64,000 nucleotides of DNA from Paraspadella gotoi (lineage: Eukaryota > Chaetognatha), in the NCBI GenBank assembly GCA_051294375.1, contig CM119271.1:5236832-5300831 (forward strand). The letters run 5' to 3'. The notes under the pieces are model-generated. The model did no database searches. It saw only the letters and a list, made by a program, of their open reading frames with translations, and had not been told where the DNA came from. Of this stretch, positions 10,691 to 23,458 are shown piece after piece. The position numbers and the translations under genes were made by a program. Position 1 is the first letter of the stretch; the number at the start of each line of letters is the position of its first letter.

Positions 10691-12264
10691 TCTGTCTCGT
10701 CCCTGTTCTGATGGCTGATTTACCATCCAGATGACATGAAGCTCCTTTCTCCGCCCGCCCGAAGGGGACTCAGAGGACGTAATGCAAATGATTTTTCAAT
10801 TATATCTACACGAGTCCGGAGGAGGAAGGGGTTGACAGGGTCCGGGGGGGTTTGGGGTTAAAGGGGAAGAAGCAGGAGGGGGGGTGGTTAGTCGGAAATT
10901 AAATGAAATGTGTGGGAATTGTAAGCCGGTCAATCAAAGTCTTTTGAAGGGAGGATTAGGACTAAAAGAAGGGGATTTAGGTCGAAGCCAAAACGTCAGA
11001 TTGTAAAAAGATCAAAAAACAAAAAAAAAAAAAAAAAGAGGCGGCTATTAACAGTTGCGATAAAGGCATTACGTGCACAATTGATCCTTCGATTTGGCAC
11101 ATCCGCTGGGTAGAGGGTAGTCGAGTGGCGTCGGTGACACGGACGAGTGACAAAAAGGGGATTAGGTTTTCCAGATTCGTAAACCGCGTCAAAGTCAGGG
11201 GAGATTGAGTTCCGCTAAAGAACAGTTTTTCTTTTTTCAACGGCGATGACCGTCGAGAGGAATTTTTACGAGATGAAGAGAAATCCGAGGAGAAAAGGGA
11301 GAATGACCCGAAGTGGGATGAGGGGGAGGTAGAGGGAGAGGTGGGAGGGAGGTGGTCAAAGGGTCAGGGGGTAGACAGACTCGGGAGGCAGTAACGCGAC
11401 GGGACAGCGGCGGGGCGTTAATCCGAAATAAGCGAGCGAACGCCGACGGAACGCCGGTTGCGGACTAATGGGTTGTAAAAACTGTGTGGGGCCGAAGAGG
11501 AAGAGGGAAGAGGAAGAGGAAAAGGAAAAGGGGAGGGAAAAGGGAAGGGAACGGAAGACTAGTAAACTAAAATGAACTAAAAGGGAAAAGAAAGGAAAAG
11601 GACTAAACTAAAAAAGCTCGCCAAGGAGTCAATCTCGGAGTCAAGAGTTGCGCCTTTAAACGAGGTTCTTTTAATTATCCAGCGATTGGGCCGAGACGCT
11701 CAATCAAGAAGGGATGGGCGCATTGGAGGAATATTGGGCCGAGATTGGAATTTGAGCCGAGCTTTGGACAATACGATTATCACGAGGGATCAGAGTCGAG
11801 AAAAAAGAGACGAGGAGAGGCGGAAAATTCGGCTAAGATCAGAGTTTAGCCTTAGTATCTAAATATATATATATATGTATCTATATCTATCATCAGGCAA
11901 AAATTTGAGAATTGGCCAAGATTGCTAACCTGGAATTTAGAATTCTAGCTAAAGCTTGTCATGAAAAGATCGACATCAAAATCAAAATAAACAACGCGAT
12001 TAGACTTTCTTGGATGTTTGGGCTAAAGAGTAAAGATATTTATCCTTGGATATTGGGCTAAAACTCTCGATCGAACCAAAATGGACCCAGACGCTGAGCC
12101 GGAGGGACATTCGCCCTCTCGAGAGATTCTCGCTTTTGCGTCTAAAAAAGACTCCAGCTCTTTGCGTCCGACGCGACGTTGGTTTCTCGACTTGTCCTCC
12201 TTCCAGTTGGGGCGACCGACTCTTTGTTTCATGCATATTTAAAAGAGCGAACTGGCGTTTCCCG

Positions 12265-12480
12265 TCCCGACGCTCGTCGTCGGTCGTCGTCGTCGTCGTC
12301 GTCGTCGGTCGCTCTTCCGACAGTCGTCTTCGTTCGGTCGTCGTCGTCTTCCGTCCTCGTACTTGCCATTTGTAGTCGTCGCCCTCACGCCTTGCGCGTC
12401 GTCGGGCTTCATCCTCCTTTCGATCGTCCCGCGTCTTCATCCTCACCATGTTGTCTTTCGTCGTAGTCGTCGTCGTCTTC
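12265..12480. repeat. CGT-rich imperfect trinucleotide stretch
   Basis: Runs of CGTCGTCGT interrupted by CTT, GGT and CAT words open Arg/Ser/Val-rich frames in all frames. The copy in B is at about 21170-21420. A 25-base N gap (12495-12519) follows directly. No splice-supported exon is seen. Confidence 0.85.
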
Positions 12481-13029
12481 CTCTCCTCCCTTGGNNNNNN
12501 NNNNNNNNNNNNNNNNNNNTTCCAAAGTCGCAAAACATCTGACGTCGCTGACGGCGGTGGCCAGAAAAATAATATGCTCTATTATTTATAGACTAATATT
12601 TAACTCTCTCTCTNNNNNNNNNNNNNNNNNNNNNNNNNNNNNNNNNNNNNNNNNNNNNNNNNNNNNNNNNNNNNNNNNNNNNNNNNNNNNNNNNNNNNNN
12701 NNNNNNNNNNNNNNNNNNNNNNNNNNNNNNNNNNNNNNNNNNNNNNNNNNNNNNNNNNNNNNNNNNNNNNNNNNNTCCTTCCCATACAACTAATGTCGGG
12801 TCCATGAATATAACTCCCTTTTTTTTCTCTCCGTTTACGCGATTTGAAAAGACGAGGAAAAAGAAGAAAGGAAAAAAAGAAAAAAAGGAGAGAAGAAAAA
12901 AAGGGGAATTAAAAAAGTAGTGGAGAAATAAATGAAAAAGAGAGAAGAAAGAAAAGAAAAAAAAAGTTGAATAAATTGCACGTATTAATCACAGATTCAA
13001 CATCGTTGTTTGTCGACTTTCGTCGTTTT

Positions 13030-13335
13030 CAGCTCCGCGGTTCGCGCTCGTTCGTCATCGTCATCGTCGTCATCATCTTCGTCATCGTCGTCATCTTCGT
13101 CCTTGTCATCGTCTCCGTCATCGTCGTCAATAATTGTCATCGTCATCGTCATCGTCTTAGTCTTTCTCCGATTTTTCGTCGTCAATATTATCAGTAGTTA
13201 TGGTACATTTTGAGAATTCGTCGGTCCTCTACTCGTATTTTACCAGAATAAAACAGTCATAAGGCAACAGTTGTTTTTCTTCTTCTTCTTCGTCGTCGTC
13301 TTCTTCGTCGTCATCGTCGTCGTACTCGTCTTCTT
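13030..13335. repeat. CGTCAT/CGTCGT trinucleotide tracts
   Basis: Two clusters (about 13040-13165 and 13270-13335) of CGTCATCGT and CTTCGTCGT words are separated by unique sequence. Copy B holds them at about 22020-22140 and 22250-22300. They create spurious Ser-, Val- and Asp-rich frames. Confidence 0.85.
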
Positions 13336-14029
13336 GTCTCTTGTCACTCGAAATCCGCTCAGGAAACAAACTCGAAGACGAAAAAAAAAATCCAAAAAAG
13401 AAAAAGAAAATAAGAGAAGAGGAGCCCTTCGAATTTGTTCGCTGTCTCTGCGGAAGGTGATTGCTGAGCTTGGTGACCTCAGCTTGGTTGTCAAACTGAT
13501 GACTTAAAATGCTTCCGTACCTAAAGATTCGTCTTTTCTTATTCGTTATATTTAAAAGAAAAAAAAATAGAACGGTAATTCCAATTTGTTGCGTCTCAGT
13601 AACTTTGTTTTCCTTTTGATTACATGATATGACATGACATGACTAAAAACTTTTTTTGCCCGTGTATTTATGACATGCACTGCATCAAAATTCCATCTTT
13701 TATTATTTATAGTTTTAGGAATTCCTGAAGGCGTAGCTAGTAGTCCCTTACATTTGAAGTTTTATTTATAAAAGACATTGACGAAGTAAACCATGGGCAA
13801 AAAACTATGTGGAGAATCTCTAAATCATGAAATAAATCGCGCTTCGAAACGATCGGAATTCCGTATCGACTTGATGACGTGATTGGCAAATGTTGATCGA
13901 TGTTTATTTCGCTCAAGTTTCCTCCAGAAGTTTACGTCTATTTTTGATTCTATCTTTCGCCAAGAGATTTATAAGAATGCTTTCGCATAATACGCCCACA
14001 CGTTTGCCAAAATTGCTCTCGTGTTGCAA

Positions 14030-15075
14030 TCATTGCCGATATATTCACATTTGCTCCCATACGCCCCCGTCGCCACCCCCCGACAAATTCCCTTGACTCA
14101 CGATCGTTTTCGTGATTGCCGACACGTTTCGATGATTGAAGANNNNNNNNNNNNNNNNNNNNNNNNNNNNNNNNNNNNNNNNNNNNNNNNNNNNNNNNNN
14201 NNNNNNNNNNNNNNNNNNNNNNNNNNNNNNNNNNNNNNNNNNNNNNNNNNGAACTTTAAAATTTGAAATAAAAAAAATAAAAAGCTTTCTCCACAACTTT
14301 GAGCACTTCTTTTAAGATTGCGGTGGATTTTTTTTTGTTCATGATTGCCCAAGCTTTCCTAATGATTTCCATTGCTTCGCCTATGATTGCCGACGTTTTT
14401 CCACGACTGCCAAACTCATCATTTTTTTTATTTCAAATTTTGACTCACAATCGTTTTCGTGATTGCCGACACGTTTCGATGATTGAAGACTTGGTTACGT
14501 TATATAAATGTAGACATAATTAGACGAGAACTTTAAAATTTGAAATAAAAAAATAAAAAGCTTTCTCCACAACTTTGAGCGCTTCTTTTAAGATTTTTTT
14601 TTTCATGATTGCCCAAGCTTTCCTAATGATTTCCATTGCTTCGCCTATGATTGCCGACGCTTTTTCCACGACTGCCAAACTCATTACTTCATGATTGCCA
14701 ACGCTTTTACAACTATTGCCCAAGTAGTTCTCATGGTTTGTCGACCTGTTTTTTCCACGATTGCCCACGCTTTTTACGCGATTGCCGACGCATATCTCTG
14801 CGATTGCCGACGCATTTTCCGCGATAGCCGACGCATTTCACCGNNNNNNNNNNNNNNNNNNNNNNNNNNNNNNNNNNNNNNNNNNNNNNNNNNNNNNNNN
14901 NNNNNNNNNNNNNNNNNNNNNNNNNNNNNNNNNNNNNNNNNNNNNNNNNNNNNNNNNNNNNNNNNNNNNNNNNNNNNNNNNNNNNNNNNNNNNNNNNNNN
15001 NNNNNNNNNNNNNNNNNNNNNNNNNNNNNCTCCGCGATTGCCGACGCATTTTTCCGCGATTGTCGACACTCGTGT
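14030..15075 (+). repeat. 22-bp minisatellite (GATTGCCGACGCATTTCTCC type), copy A
   Basis: Degenerate units built around GATTGCCGACGC recur from about 14030. They become regular near 14760-14843 and 15030-15070, with a gap at 14844-15029. The consensus unit is 22 bases, clearest in copy B (24590-24920). The left part has older diverged units such as GATTGCCCAAGC and GATTTCCATTGC, suggesting spread from a core. Confidence 0.8.
14095..14620 (+). repeat. Local direct duplication, ~345-bp offset
   Basis: The segment beginning ACTCACGATCGTTTTCGTG at about 14096 recurs at about 14444. It runs through GATGATTGAAGA (then a gap in the first copy) and GAACTTTAAAATTTGAAAT to CTTTAAGATT. Copy B has only one such segment (24244-24415). 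It is either a real tandem duplication in one haplotype or an assembly duplication around gap 14143-14250. Confidence 0.75.
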
Positions 15076-17006
15076 TTCCAAAGTATTTCCTATTTGCGTC
15101 GCGGCCGCTCGAGCGGGAGAGGCGGGGGGTAGGGACGGGCTGGGTGAGTTAAATAAAAAGGGAGAGGATAGGCGAGAAGGCTGAGGAGGGTAAGGAGAGG
15201 GGACCGCGAAGCTTGCGGTGCCACTTTTAAATCCGCCGCCTTTTCAATGCCTCATAAATCATTCAAATGGGATCTTGGGATTCNNNNNNNNNNNNNNNNN
15301 NNNNNNNNNNNNNNNNNNNNNNNNNNNNNNNNNNNNAGCGGGCGCAACAGATGTTGACATGAAATCTTTAATGTAATTTGCATATTTCCAGTCGATATAT
15401 TTTTCGTTAAGATATGTGCGACCAAGGCTGAACAAGTAAATCTAATTTATTTCGTTTTTTTCATAAATTGATAAAGTTAAATATTATATTAATAATAAAT
15501 TACTTCTTAACAAGAATGATGTTTAATATCTCATTAGAAAACTGGGGCTGAAAGTAACTTTTAACTTTGTGTTGTATAGATGCTCCCTCTCCCCATTACA
15601 TTATAAAAGAATATACTCTATATAAAGAATATAATTAAATCTAATATATTGTGAAATTTATTAAATTTTTACATTTATTTTAAAATTGTAATATAAAATT
15701 TTAAAGTCTAATTTAGTAAAACAAGTAANNNNNNNNNNNNNNNNNNNNNNNNNNNNNNNNNNNNNNNNNNNNNNNNNNNNNNNNNNNNNNNNNNNNNNNN
15801 NNNNNNNNNNNNNNNNNNNNNNNNNNNNNNNNNNNNNNNNNNNNNNNNNNNNNNNNNNNNNNNNNNNNNNNNNNNNNNNNNNNNNNNNNNNNNNNNNNGA
15901 GAAAGACGTGGGAAAGTTGGGCGAAAGAGGTGAGTTAAAGAAGTAGGTTAAGATATTAATTAAACCGTGAATGAGACTTGAGTGGGGAGCGTTGAGCCGG
16001 AGTGAAACGGATTATCACGAACGCGTGAGCGTCACATTGTTAAGAGATTTTAATCCGGGGTTACCGTCGAAAAAAAAAACTAGCTCGGTTTGGTTAATTT
16101 ATGACTTTCCTTGATAAAAGTGATAAAGCGAACCTGTGAGAAAAAATCGGTTCGTGAAATTTGGTCCAACGGGGGAAACGAAAGTGGGAAAAGTAGGACA
16201 CGAGTCTCTTACTGAGACAGACAGACAGACAGACCGAAAAAGGAAATGGAATCGAGTTTCGCGATTTCCGTTTAGAATCGAGGNNNNNNNNNNNNNNNNN
16301 NNNNNNNNNNNNNNNNNNNNNNNNNNNNNNNNNNNNNNNNNNNNNNNNNNNNNNNNNNNNNNNNNNNNNNNNNNNNNNNNNNNNNNNNNNNNNNNNNNNN
16401 NNNNNNNNNNNNNNNNNNNNNNNNNNNNNNNNNNNNNNNNNNNNNNNNNNNNNNNNNNNNNNNNNNGAGAGAGAGAGAGAGAGAGAGGAAATTTCGAAGG
16501 GCGAATTTGTAGAATGCGACAATTTGACAGATGTGAAAGAAAGAGACAAAGATTGAGACAAACTCTTTTGCGTGGTCGAATTCTTGAGACATTTTTACTG
16601 TTAATATTTTTTGACACTGGCTCCCGTTCAAACATGGTGTTTCCGGTATATAAGTGAGCACAAGCATTAAGCAATTCAACTATGCATTATCAACAAGCAT
16701 TATCAACAAGCAAGCTTGACAATTTTGACAAGCTCTCTCCCCAGACCGAGATTCAGCTAATGAAGAAACTTTCTATATATTTATTTTTTTATTTATAGAT
16801 CACTTTATGTTTTGACAGAAAATACAATCATTCATATTTTTTTTTTATCTCAACCTTATACTAGACGATACGACAGCTCATCTAGTTCCCCCAGTAAGAG
16901 ATGATGTTTAACTTAAAAAGAAAATCGAAAAAGAATAAAAAAAAAATGTTTTTGGGCACTCTATAATCTTCAGCAAATAATGAAATTACAATGAGTGGAT
17001 TACATA

Positions 17007-17346
17007 GAGTATTGGATTTTTTTTTTAGAATATTGGATAACAGAGAATAAAAACGATCGTTTTAAAAACTAAAAAAAAAAANNNNNNNNNNNNNNNNNNN
17101 NNNNNNNNNNNNNNNNNNNNNNNNNNNNNNNNNNNNNNNNNNNNNNNNNNNNNNNNNNNNNNNNNNNNNNNNNNNNNNNNNNNNNNNNNNNNNNNNNNNN
17201 NNNNNNNNNNNNNNNNNNNNNNNNNNNNNNNNNNNNNNAAAAAAAAAAAAAAAACTAAATTGAGGGTAGAAAAAAAAAGCAAAAATTTTATTTGTCTTTT
17301 TATTGTTTCATTTTGCGGAGTTTTGGATAAAAAAAAAAATTGGGCG
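17007..17346 (+). repeat. Short repeat R flanking the B+C block, left copy
   Basis: The sequence GAGTATTGGATT...GAATATTGGATAACAG, the A-rich run with a gap at 17082-17238, then GTTTCATTTTGCGGA...GGGCG, recurs at 32308-32557 on the far side of the 15-kb B+C block. The B block is therefore inserted between two copies of R, and the last five bases GGGCG are shared with the left edge of copy A (7777). Confidence 0.75.
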
Positions 17347-17867
17347 TCTTGGAACCAATGGAGGTTAGAGCGCCGATCGAATTTTTTATTTTATCAGTGC
17401 CCAAAATAGTATTTAATGGACTGGTCAGACCGTCTTTTCCCTTGGTTCCCAAAAAACCTGTGGCTCTAAGTAAAAAAAGGACAAATCATTACATATTCAG
17501 GACGGTTTCGGAGAGCTTATTGTTTCTCTACATTGATGAAAAAAAGAAAAAGTAAAATTCTGCAATCTTTATTGCTTGATAAAGCCAATCAAATGAACTG
17601 CTTTAAGGCGAAAACTGCATGAGTTCAACCTTCATGATTTTTTTTTTGTTCTAAGACCATCGAAGAAACTGTATTGTTTTACTATCTGTTTCATGTAGAC
17701 GCGCGGGATTAAATTTTTTTATTTATATTAAAATCTCGTGCAAATAGAAAAAAATTTCGTTTATCTGCATGGTAAAGCCCATTTTTAAGCGCTATTCCGG
17801 GCCGTAATTTTAAACTGTCATAAGGTTATCTCAAAAGGGACTGCATCGAACAAGTTTGAGCAAACAA

Positions 17868-18143
17868 TGCGGATCTGCCCACCTTTTTATCGGTAATTAA
17901 TAATAATAATAATTAATAATAATTATTTTTAAATAATTAATTTTATAACGGATGGAATGGACGGACGGACGGAGAAACAGACAAACGGACAGACGGACAT
18001 CGTTTTTTTTTGCATAAATTTTTCATAATTCGATATTCTCACATGATATAAGTGAATGCCATGTCCCAAACAAGATTGAGGGGCGAACCGCGGACCGACA
18101 AAAAGTGAATTATACAGTCGGGATCTGCTGATAAGCAATCGAC
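17868..18143 (+). mobile_element. GTCGGATCTGC-family element in copy B
   Basis: Counterpart of the 8274 element. The left end has lost a T (AATGCGGATCTGC) and the right hairpin is damaged (GCAATCGAC). Unlike copy A it carries an AATTAATAATAATAATT stretch after the left end, as copy 1 at 6051 does. The A and B loci therefore differ by more than random read error here. Confidence 0.6.
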
Positions 18144-19145
18144 TAAAAAAGAAGAAGGTTACAAAACAGCAACTCCGTGTTGCACGTGATGTGGCCTTAA
18201 ATTCTCTTGCTCTCGATAAACTTTTAAAAATAAAATAGAATCTATGTATTAATTGTTTATGTATATTGTATAACGTAGAATTTTCTCCGTCGCGAGTCGG
18301 TCGTGTTCAGTCTCATAAAATTCTCAACATATCACTTTACGAGAGATTCGCCGCTTCGTTCAACAAAAAAAAAATTTTGGCCCCAAACTTTTTTGTATTC
18401 GTAGTTCGTTTTTTCGCTATGTTTTGATTTGTTTAACATGAAATGATGCATTTCGTGAAAACTTATTGTTAACGGTATTCTTTAGCCAACCAGTTTGTTT
18501 GCGTACGATAAATTCCTTAATCTCGAAAAAGTCTCTTTATCTCAAATATATTTATAAAAAAATGATCTAGTTCCTGTGCTGTAGTTGACGCTTCTAAGGA
18601 TGGAGTAAACGAAGGCAAACGACTCTCTTTATAATTATATGCAACTTTCCCGTCTTCGCCTTGATCGCTTCGAGTTTAATCGGTTTACATCCCGGGGATG
18701 TCTCGAATTCTCAGGTTTACATTCCAGAACGTCTTTGTCTTCAATCGGGCTACGACGTCTCGGGTCTATACAAAGGAGTTTAAATCGAGGAGGGGATTTT
18801 TAGCCAATTCGGTATTCACTATTTCAAGTCACGTTCCGGTTAAAATCTGGGTAAATTGTATGCATTCATCTTATGTCAATAAACTTTCAAAGTTATTAGT
18901 AAAATGTCAATCCCCAATTAAACTAAATTTTCTTTAAAAGCTTAATTTTGCACGACTGAATTATATAAACAGTATCACTCAGAATTGACATGCGGGAGGT
19001 GCCCCCCCGAGTGGCCCGAAAAAAAAATAGGAGTTGAAACTTTTGTTTTTCATTTCATCTCACGTCTGCTTGGGAATTTGGTGTCGAAATAATTATCTCT
19101 CTCTCTCTTCTCTCTCCTCTCTCCTCTCTAATCTCTCTCTCTCTC

Positions 19146-19195
<50 letters not shown>

Positions 19196-19339
19196 TCTTT
19201 CTCTCCTACCCTCCCCCCAGTTTTTTTCCACCCCGCCCCTCATTCATCGCTTCGGGGGCGATCTGGCAAAAAAAAAGATGACCGCTCGAGACAAGAGATA
19301 GGGATGGGCCTACCTCAAACTTCATACCTCTGTCCTCTT

Positions 19340-19379
<40 letters not shown>

Positions 19380-19546
19380 CTTCCTCTCTCTCTCTCCTCT
19401 CTCGTTTCGGCTCAATTTCCCGTTTTTTATCCGCCCCCTTTTTTGCTCATCATTGAAAGCCCCATTGGTGCTTCACCGCCATTTTGCTCCAACTGCTGTC
19501 CGTCGTCGTATTAGGCCCCATCAGTCGGCATTGGAACAACTATTAC

Positions 19547-19621
<75 letters not shown>

Positions 19622-21513
19622 CGTCTCTGTTCTGATTTGGCTGATTTACCTCCAGATGACATTTGAAGCTCCTTTCTCCGCCCCGCCCGAAGGGACCAGT
19701 GAGGCGAATGCAAATGATTTTTCAATTATTCTTACGAGTCCGGAGGAGGAAAGGGGTTGAAGGGTCCGGGGGGGTTTGGGGGTTAAGGGGAGAAGCAGGG
19801 GGGGGTGTGTTGTCGGGGATTAAATGAAAGGTTGTGGGAATTGTTAAGCCGGTTCAATCAAAGTCTTTTGGAAGGGGGGAGGATTAGGACTAAAAGAAGG
19901 GGATTTAGGTCAAGCCAAAACGTCAGATTGTAAAAGATTCCAAAAAAAAAGAGGCGGGCTTTCGTTGCGATAAAGCATTGTGAACACGGTAGGTGGCCGT
20001 CGGGACAAAAAGGGGATTAGGTTTTTCCAGATTTCGTAAACCGCGTCAAAGTCAGGGAGATTGAGTTCCGCTAAAGAACATTTTCTTGTTTGGTTTTTTT
20101 TCACGGCGATGACCGTTCGAGGAGGAATTTTTACGAGATGAAGAGAAATCGAGGAAGACAAAGGGAGAATGACCCGAATGGGATGAGGGGGGGTTTAGAG
20201 GAGAGATGGGAGGGAGTGGTCAAAGGTCAGGGGGTAGACAGACTCGGGGAGCGTTAACCGGACGGACAAGCGGCGAGGGCGTTAAATCCGAAATAAGCGA
20301 GCGAACGCCGATGGAGAATCGCCGGTTGCGAACTAATGCGGTGGTAAAAACTGTGTGGGCCGAAGAGGAAGAGGGAAGAGGAAAAGGAAAAAGGGAGGGG
20401 AAAAGTGGAAAAGGAAGGGAACGGGAGACTAGTAAACTAAATGAACAAAAAAGGAAAAGAAAGGAAAAGGACTAAACTAAAAAAGACTCGCCAAGGAGTC
20501 ATCCGGAGTCAAGAGTTGCACCTTTAAACGAGTTCTAATTATCCAGCGATTGGGCCGAGACCGCTCAATCAAGAAGGGATGGGCGCATTGGAGGGACTGT
20601 TGGGCCGAGATTGGAATTTGAAGCCGGCTTTGGACAATACGTTATCACGAGGATCAGATAGTCGAGGAAAAAGAGACGAGAGAGGCGGAAAATTGGCTAA
20701 ATTTCAGAGTTTTGCCTTAGTATCTAATATATATATATATATATATGTATCTAATATCTTATTCATCGGGCAAATTTAAGAATTTGGCCCAAGATGGCTA
20801 ACTTGGATTTGGAATTCTAGCTTAAAGCTTTGTCATGAAAGATCGACATCAAAACAAAATAAAACAATCGCAATTAGAAATTCTTGGATGTTGGGCTAAG
20901 ATAATGGATGGGACGATAAAGAGTTAAAGAAAATTATCCTGGATATTGGGCTAAAACTCTCGAACCGAACCAAAATGTACCCAACGCTTGAGCGCGAGGA
21001 CATTCGCCTCTCTCGATGAGATTCTCGCTTTTTTTGCGTCTAAAAAAAGACTCCAGCTCTTTCGCGTCCGACGGCGACGTTGGTTTCCGACTTGTCCTCC
21101 TTCCAGTTGGTTTTTTTCTAGGGCGACCGATCTGTTTCATGATATTTAAAAGAGCGAACTGGCGATTCCGTCCGTCGTCGTGCGTCGTCGTCGTCGTCGT
21201 TTCCGTCCTGCGTCTTGCATTTGTAGTCGTTTCGACCCTCCGCCTTGTCTCGTCGTGCGTTCGCTTATTCCTCCTTGTCGTCGCGTCGTCGTTTCATCCT
21301 CCTGTCCGTCGTCGTCATCCTTGTCGTAGTCTCGTCGTCGTTTCATCTTCCTTTGTTCGTCGTCGTCTCCTTGTCGTCGTCTCGTGTCGTTGTCGTCTTA
21401 CTTTCCTCTTCGACTTTCTCTCAGAGAAAATCAGTTCAAAGTCCAAAACATCTGACGTCGCTGGACGGCCGGTGGACCAGAAAATAATATGCTCTATTAT
21501 TAAGATAATATTT

Positions 21514-21575
<62 letters not shown>

Positions 21576-22756
21576 TATCTCTCTTTTCTTTTCTATCTCT
21601 CTCTCTCTCGTTTTTCTCTCTCTCTCTCCTCTTTTTTCTCTCTCCTCTCTCTCTCTCTTCTCTCTCTCTTCTCTCTCTCTCTCTCTCTTCTCCCTCTCTC
21701 TCTCTCTCTCTCTCTCGTTTCCTCCTCCTTCCCATACAACTATGTCCGGGGTCCGATGAATATGAACTCCCTTTTTTTCTTTCCGTTTAGCGATTGAAAA
21801 GACGAGGAAAAAAGAAGAAAGGAAAAAAAAAAAAGAAGAAAGGAAAAAAAAGGAATTAAAAAAGTAGTGGAGAAATAAATGAAAAGAGAGAAGAAAGAAA
21901 AAAAAGTGAAGAAAAGAAAAAAAAAGAAGAAAAGTTGAATAAATTGCACGTATTAAATCACAGATTCAACAATCGTTGTATTTTTTCGACTTTCGTCGTT
22001 TTCAGCTCCGCGGTTCGCGCTCGTCTCATCGTCATTCGTCCGTCATCATCTTCGTCATCTCGTCATCTTTCGCATCCTGTCATCGTCCCGCATCGTCGTC
22101 AATAATTGTCATCGTCATTCGTCTTAGTCGTAGTCTTTCTCCGATTTTCGTCGTCAATATATCAGTAGTTTCATGACACATTTTTGAGAATCGTCGGCCT
22201 CTACTCGTATTTTACCCAGAATAAAAAAGTCATGAGCAACCAGTTGTTTTTCTTCTTCTTCTCTCGTCGTAATCGTCATTCGTCGTCGTACTCGTCTTCT
22301 TGTCTCTTGTCACTCGAAATCCGCTCAGGAAACAAACTCGAAGACGAAGAAAAAAAAAAACCCCCAAAAAGAAAAAGAAAATAGAGAAGAGGAGCCCTTC
22401 GAAATTTGTCGCTGTCTCTGAGGAAGGTGATTGCTGGCTGTGGACCTCAGCTTTGGTTGTCCAAAATGATGACTTAAATGCTTCCGTACCTAAAAGATTC
22501 GTCTTTTTCTATTCGTTATATTAAAAGAAAAAAATAGAACGGTTTTCCAATTTGTGCCGTTCATAAATTTATTTTCCTTTTGAATCACATGATATGAATT
22601 GACATTGACTAAAATCTTCATTTTTGCCCGTGTATTTATATGACATGCACTGCATTCAAAATTCCATCTTTTTTCTTTATAGGTTTAGGAATTCCTGAAG
22701 GCGGAGCTTAGCAGTCCCTTAGATTTGTGAAGGTTTTATTCCGTCTTAAAACAAAT

Positions 22757-22870
22757 GAGCAACTAAACTATTGGCAAATTATTAAGAATTTGTAACGTAG
22801 GAAGAACAGAACGACAGGACCGACGGACCGATAAAAAGACTTCATTAGGAGTTGCTCAGCGAGAACTTCG
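22757..22870 (+). mobile_element. GAGCAAC/GTTGCTC short element, copy 1
   Basis: It starts near ACAAATGAGCAAC and ends at GGAGTTGCTCAGCGAG, with a GACCGACGGACCGA run before the end. The inverted words GAGCAAC and GTTGCTC mark the termini. A better-kept relative is at 49178-49330. The overall plan (short inverted ends, GACGGAC run, terminal hairpin) parallels the GTCGGATCTGC family. Confidence 0.5.
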
Positions 22871-22926
22871 CGGCGCAATAAAAACCGAATAAACAAAGTT
22901 CCAGTTTCTACGACGGAACCCTGCTA

Positions 22927-23458
22927 CAGTAAGGCGTAGTGAAAGTACATACGAAATTCATAAAAGTCAATTATGAACAACATATCCATCAGTGTACATT
23001 AATTTGTAAAAAAAATTAATTTTATATTTTTTAATTTTCGCAAGTAGGCTATATTTATAATAGTAAAAATTCACTATCCTTTTAAAATCGTTCATTAAGT
23101 GGCTTAAAAATTTAAAAAAATCTATATTTAAATATAAAAAGTTAATTCAGCCTAAAATATAGCTTTTTCTAATTTTTGACCCACTTAATGAGGAATTTTT
23201 CAAAAAAAGGAGTTATATTTCTTTTTATCAAACTTTTTAATGACAATCCAAATCTGGCAAAAATCTTAGAAAAAACTGTTTGGTGAATTTTAACATTATT
23301 GTTTATTACCGTTTAAATATGTCCTACTGCATAAATTTGTAAAATTTATTATAAATTTTTTTTATACATAAATGTTCATTAATATAATCAGTTCGTTCCT
23401 CCAACTTTTAGATTTTAATTAAAGTTAAAAATTTAAATTTTTTACTTACGCCTTACTG
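22927..23458 (+). mobile_element. TA-flanked MITE with CAGTAAGGCGTA termini
   Basis: Perfect 12-base inverted ends CAGTAAGGCGTA and TACGCCTTACTG are flanked on both sides by TA (22925-22926 and 23459-23460). The TA target duplication and CAGT start are the hallmark of the Tc1/mariner superfamily. The interior of about 510 bases is AT-rich without a transposase frame, so it is non-autonomous. Part of the interior (23161-23245) resembles the element at 2405-3227. Confidence 0.75.

Larger units (their letters stand above)
7777..16982 (+). repeat. Copy A of a ~9.2-kb duplicated non-coding block
   Basis: This block is repeated in direct orientation at 17342-27056 (copy B). Alignable landmarks include GGGGCGTCTTGG at the left edge, the GTCGGATCTGC element, the 177-bp repeat, three CT tracts, a CGT-rich stretch, the GATTGCCGACGC minisatellite and CACTCTATAATCTTCAGC at the right edge. 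A is less indel-ridden than B but has nine N gaps, several of which B reads through. Its left third is also present inverted in copy C (27361-32305). No exon is supported within it. Confidence 0.85.
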
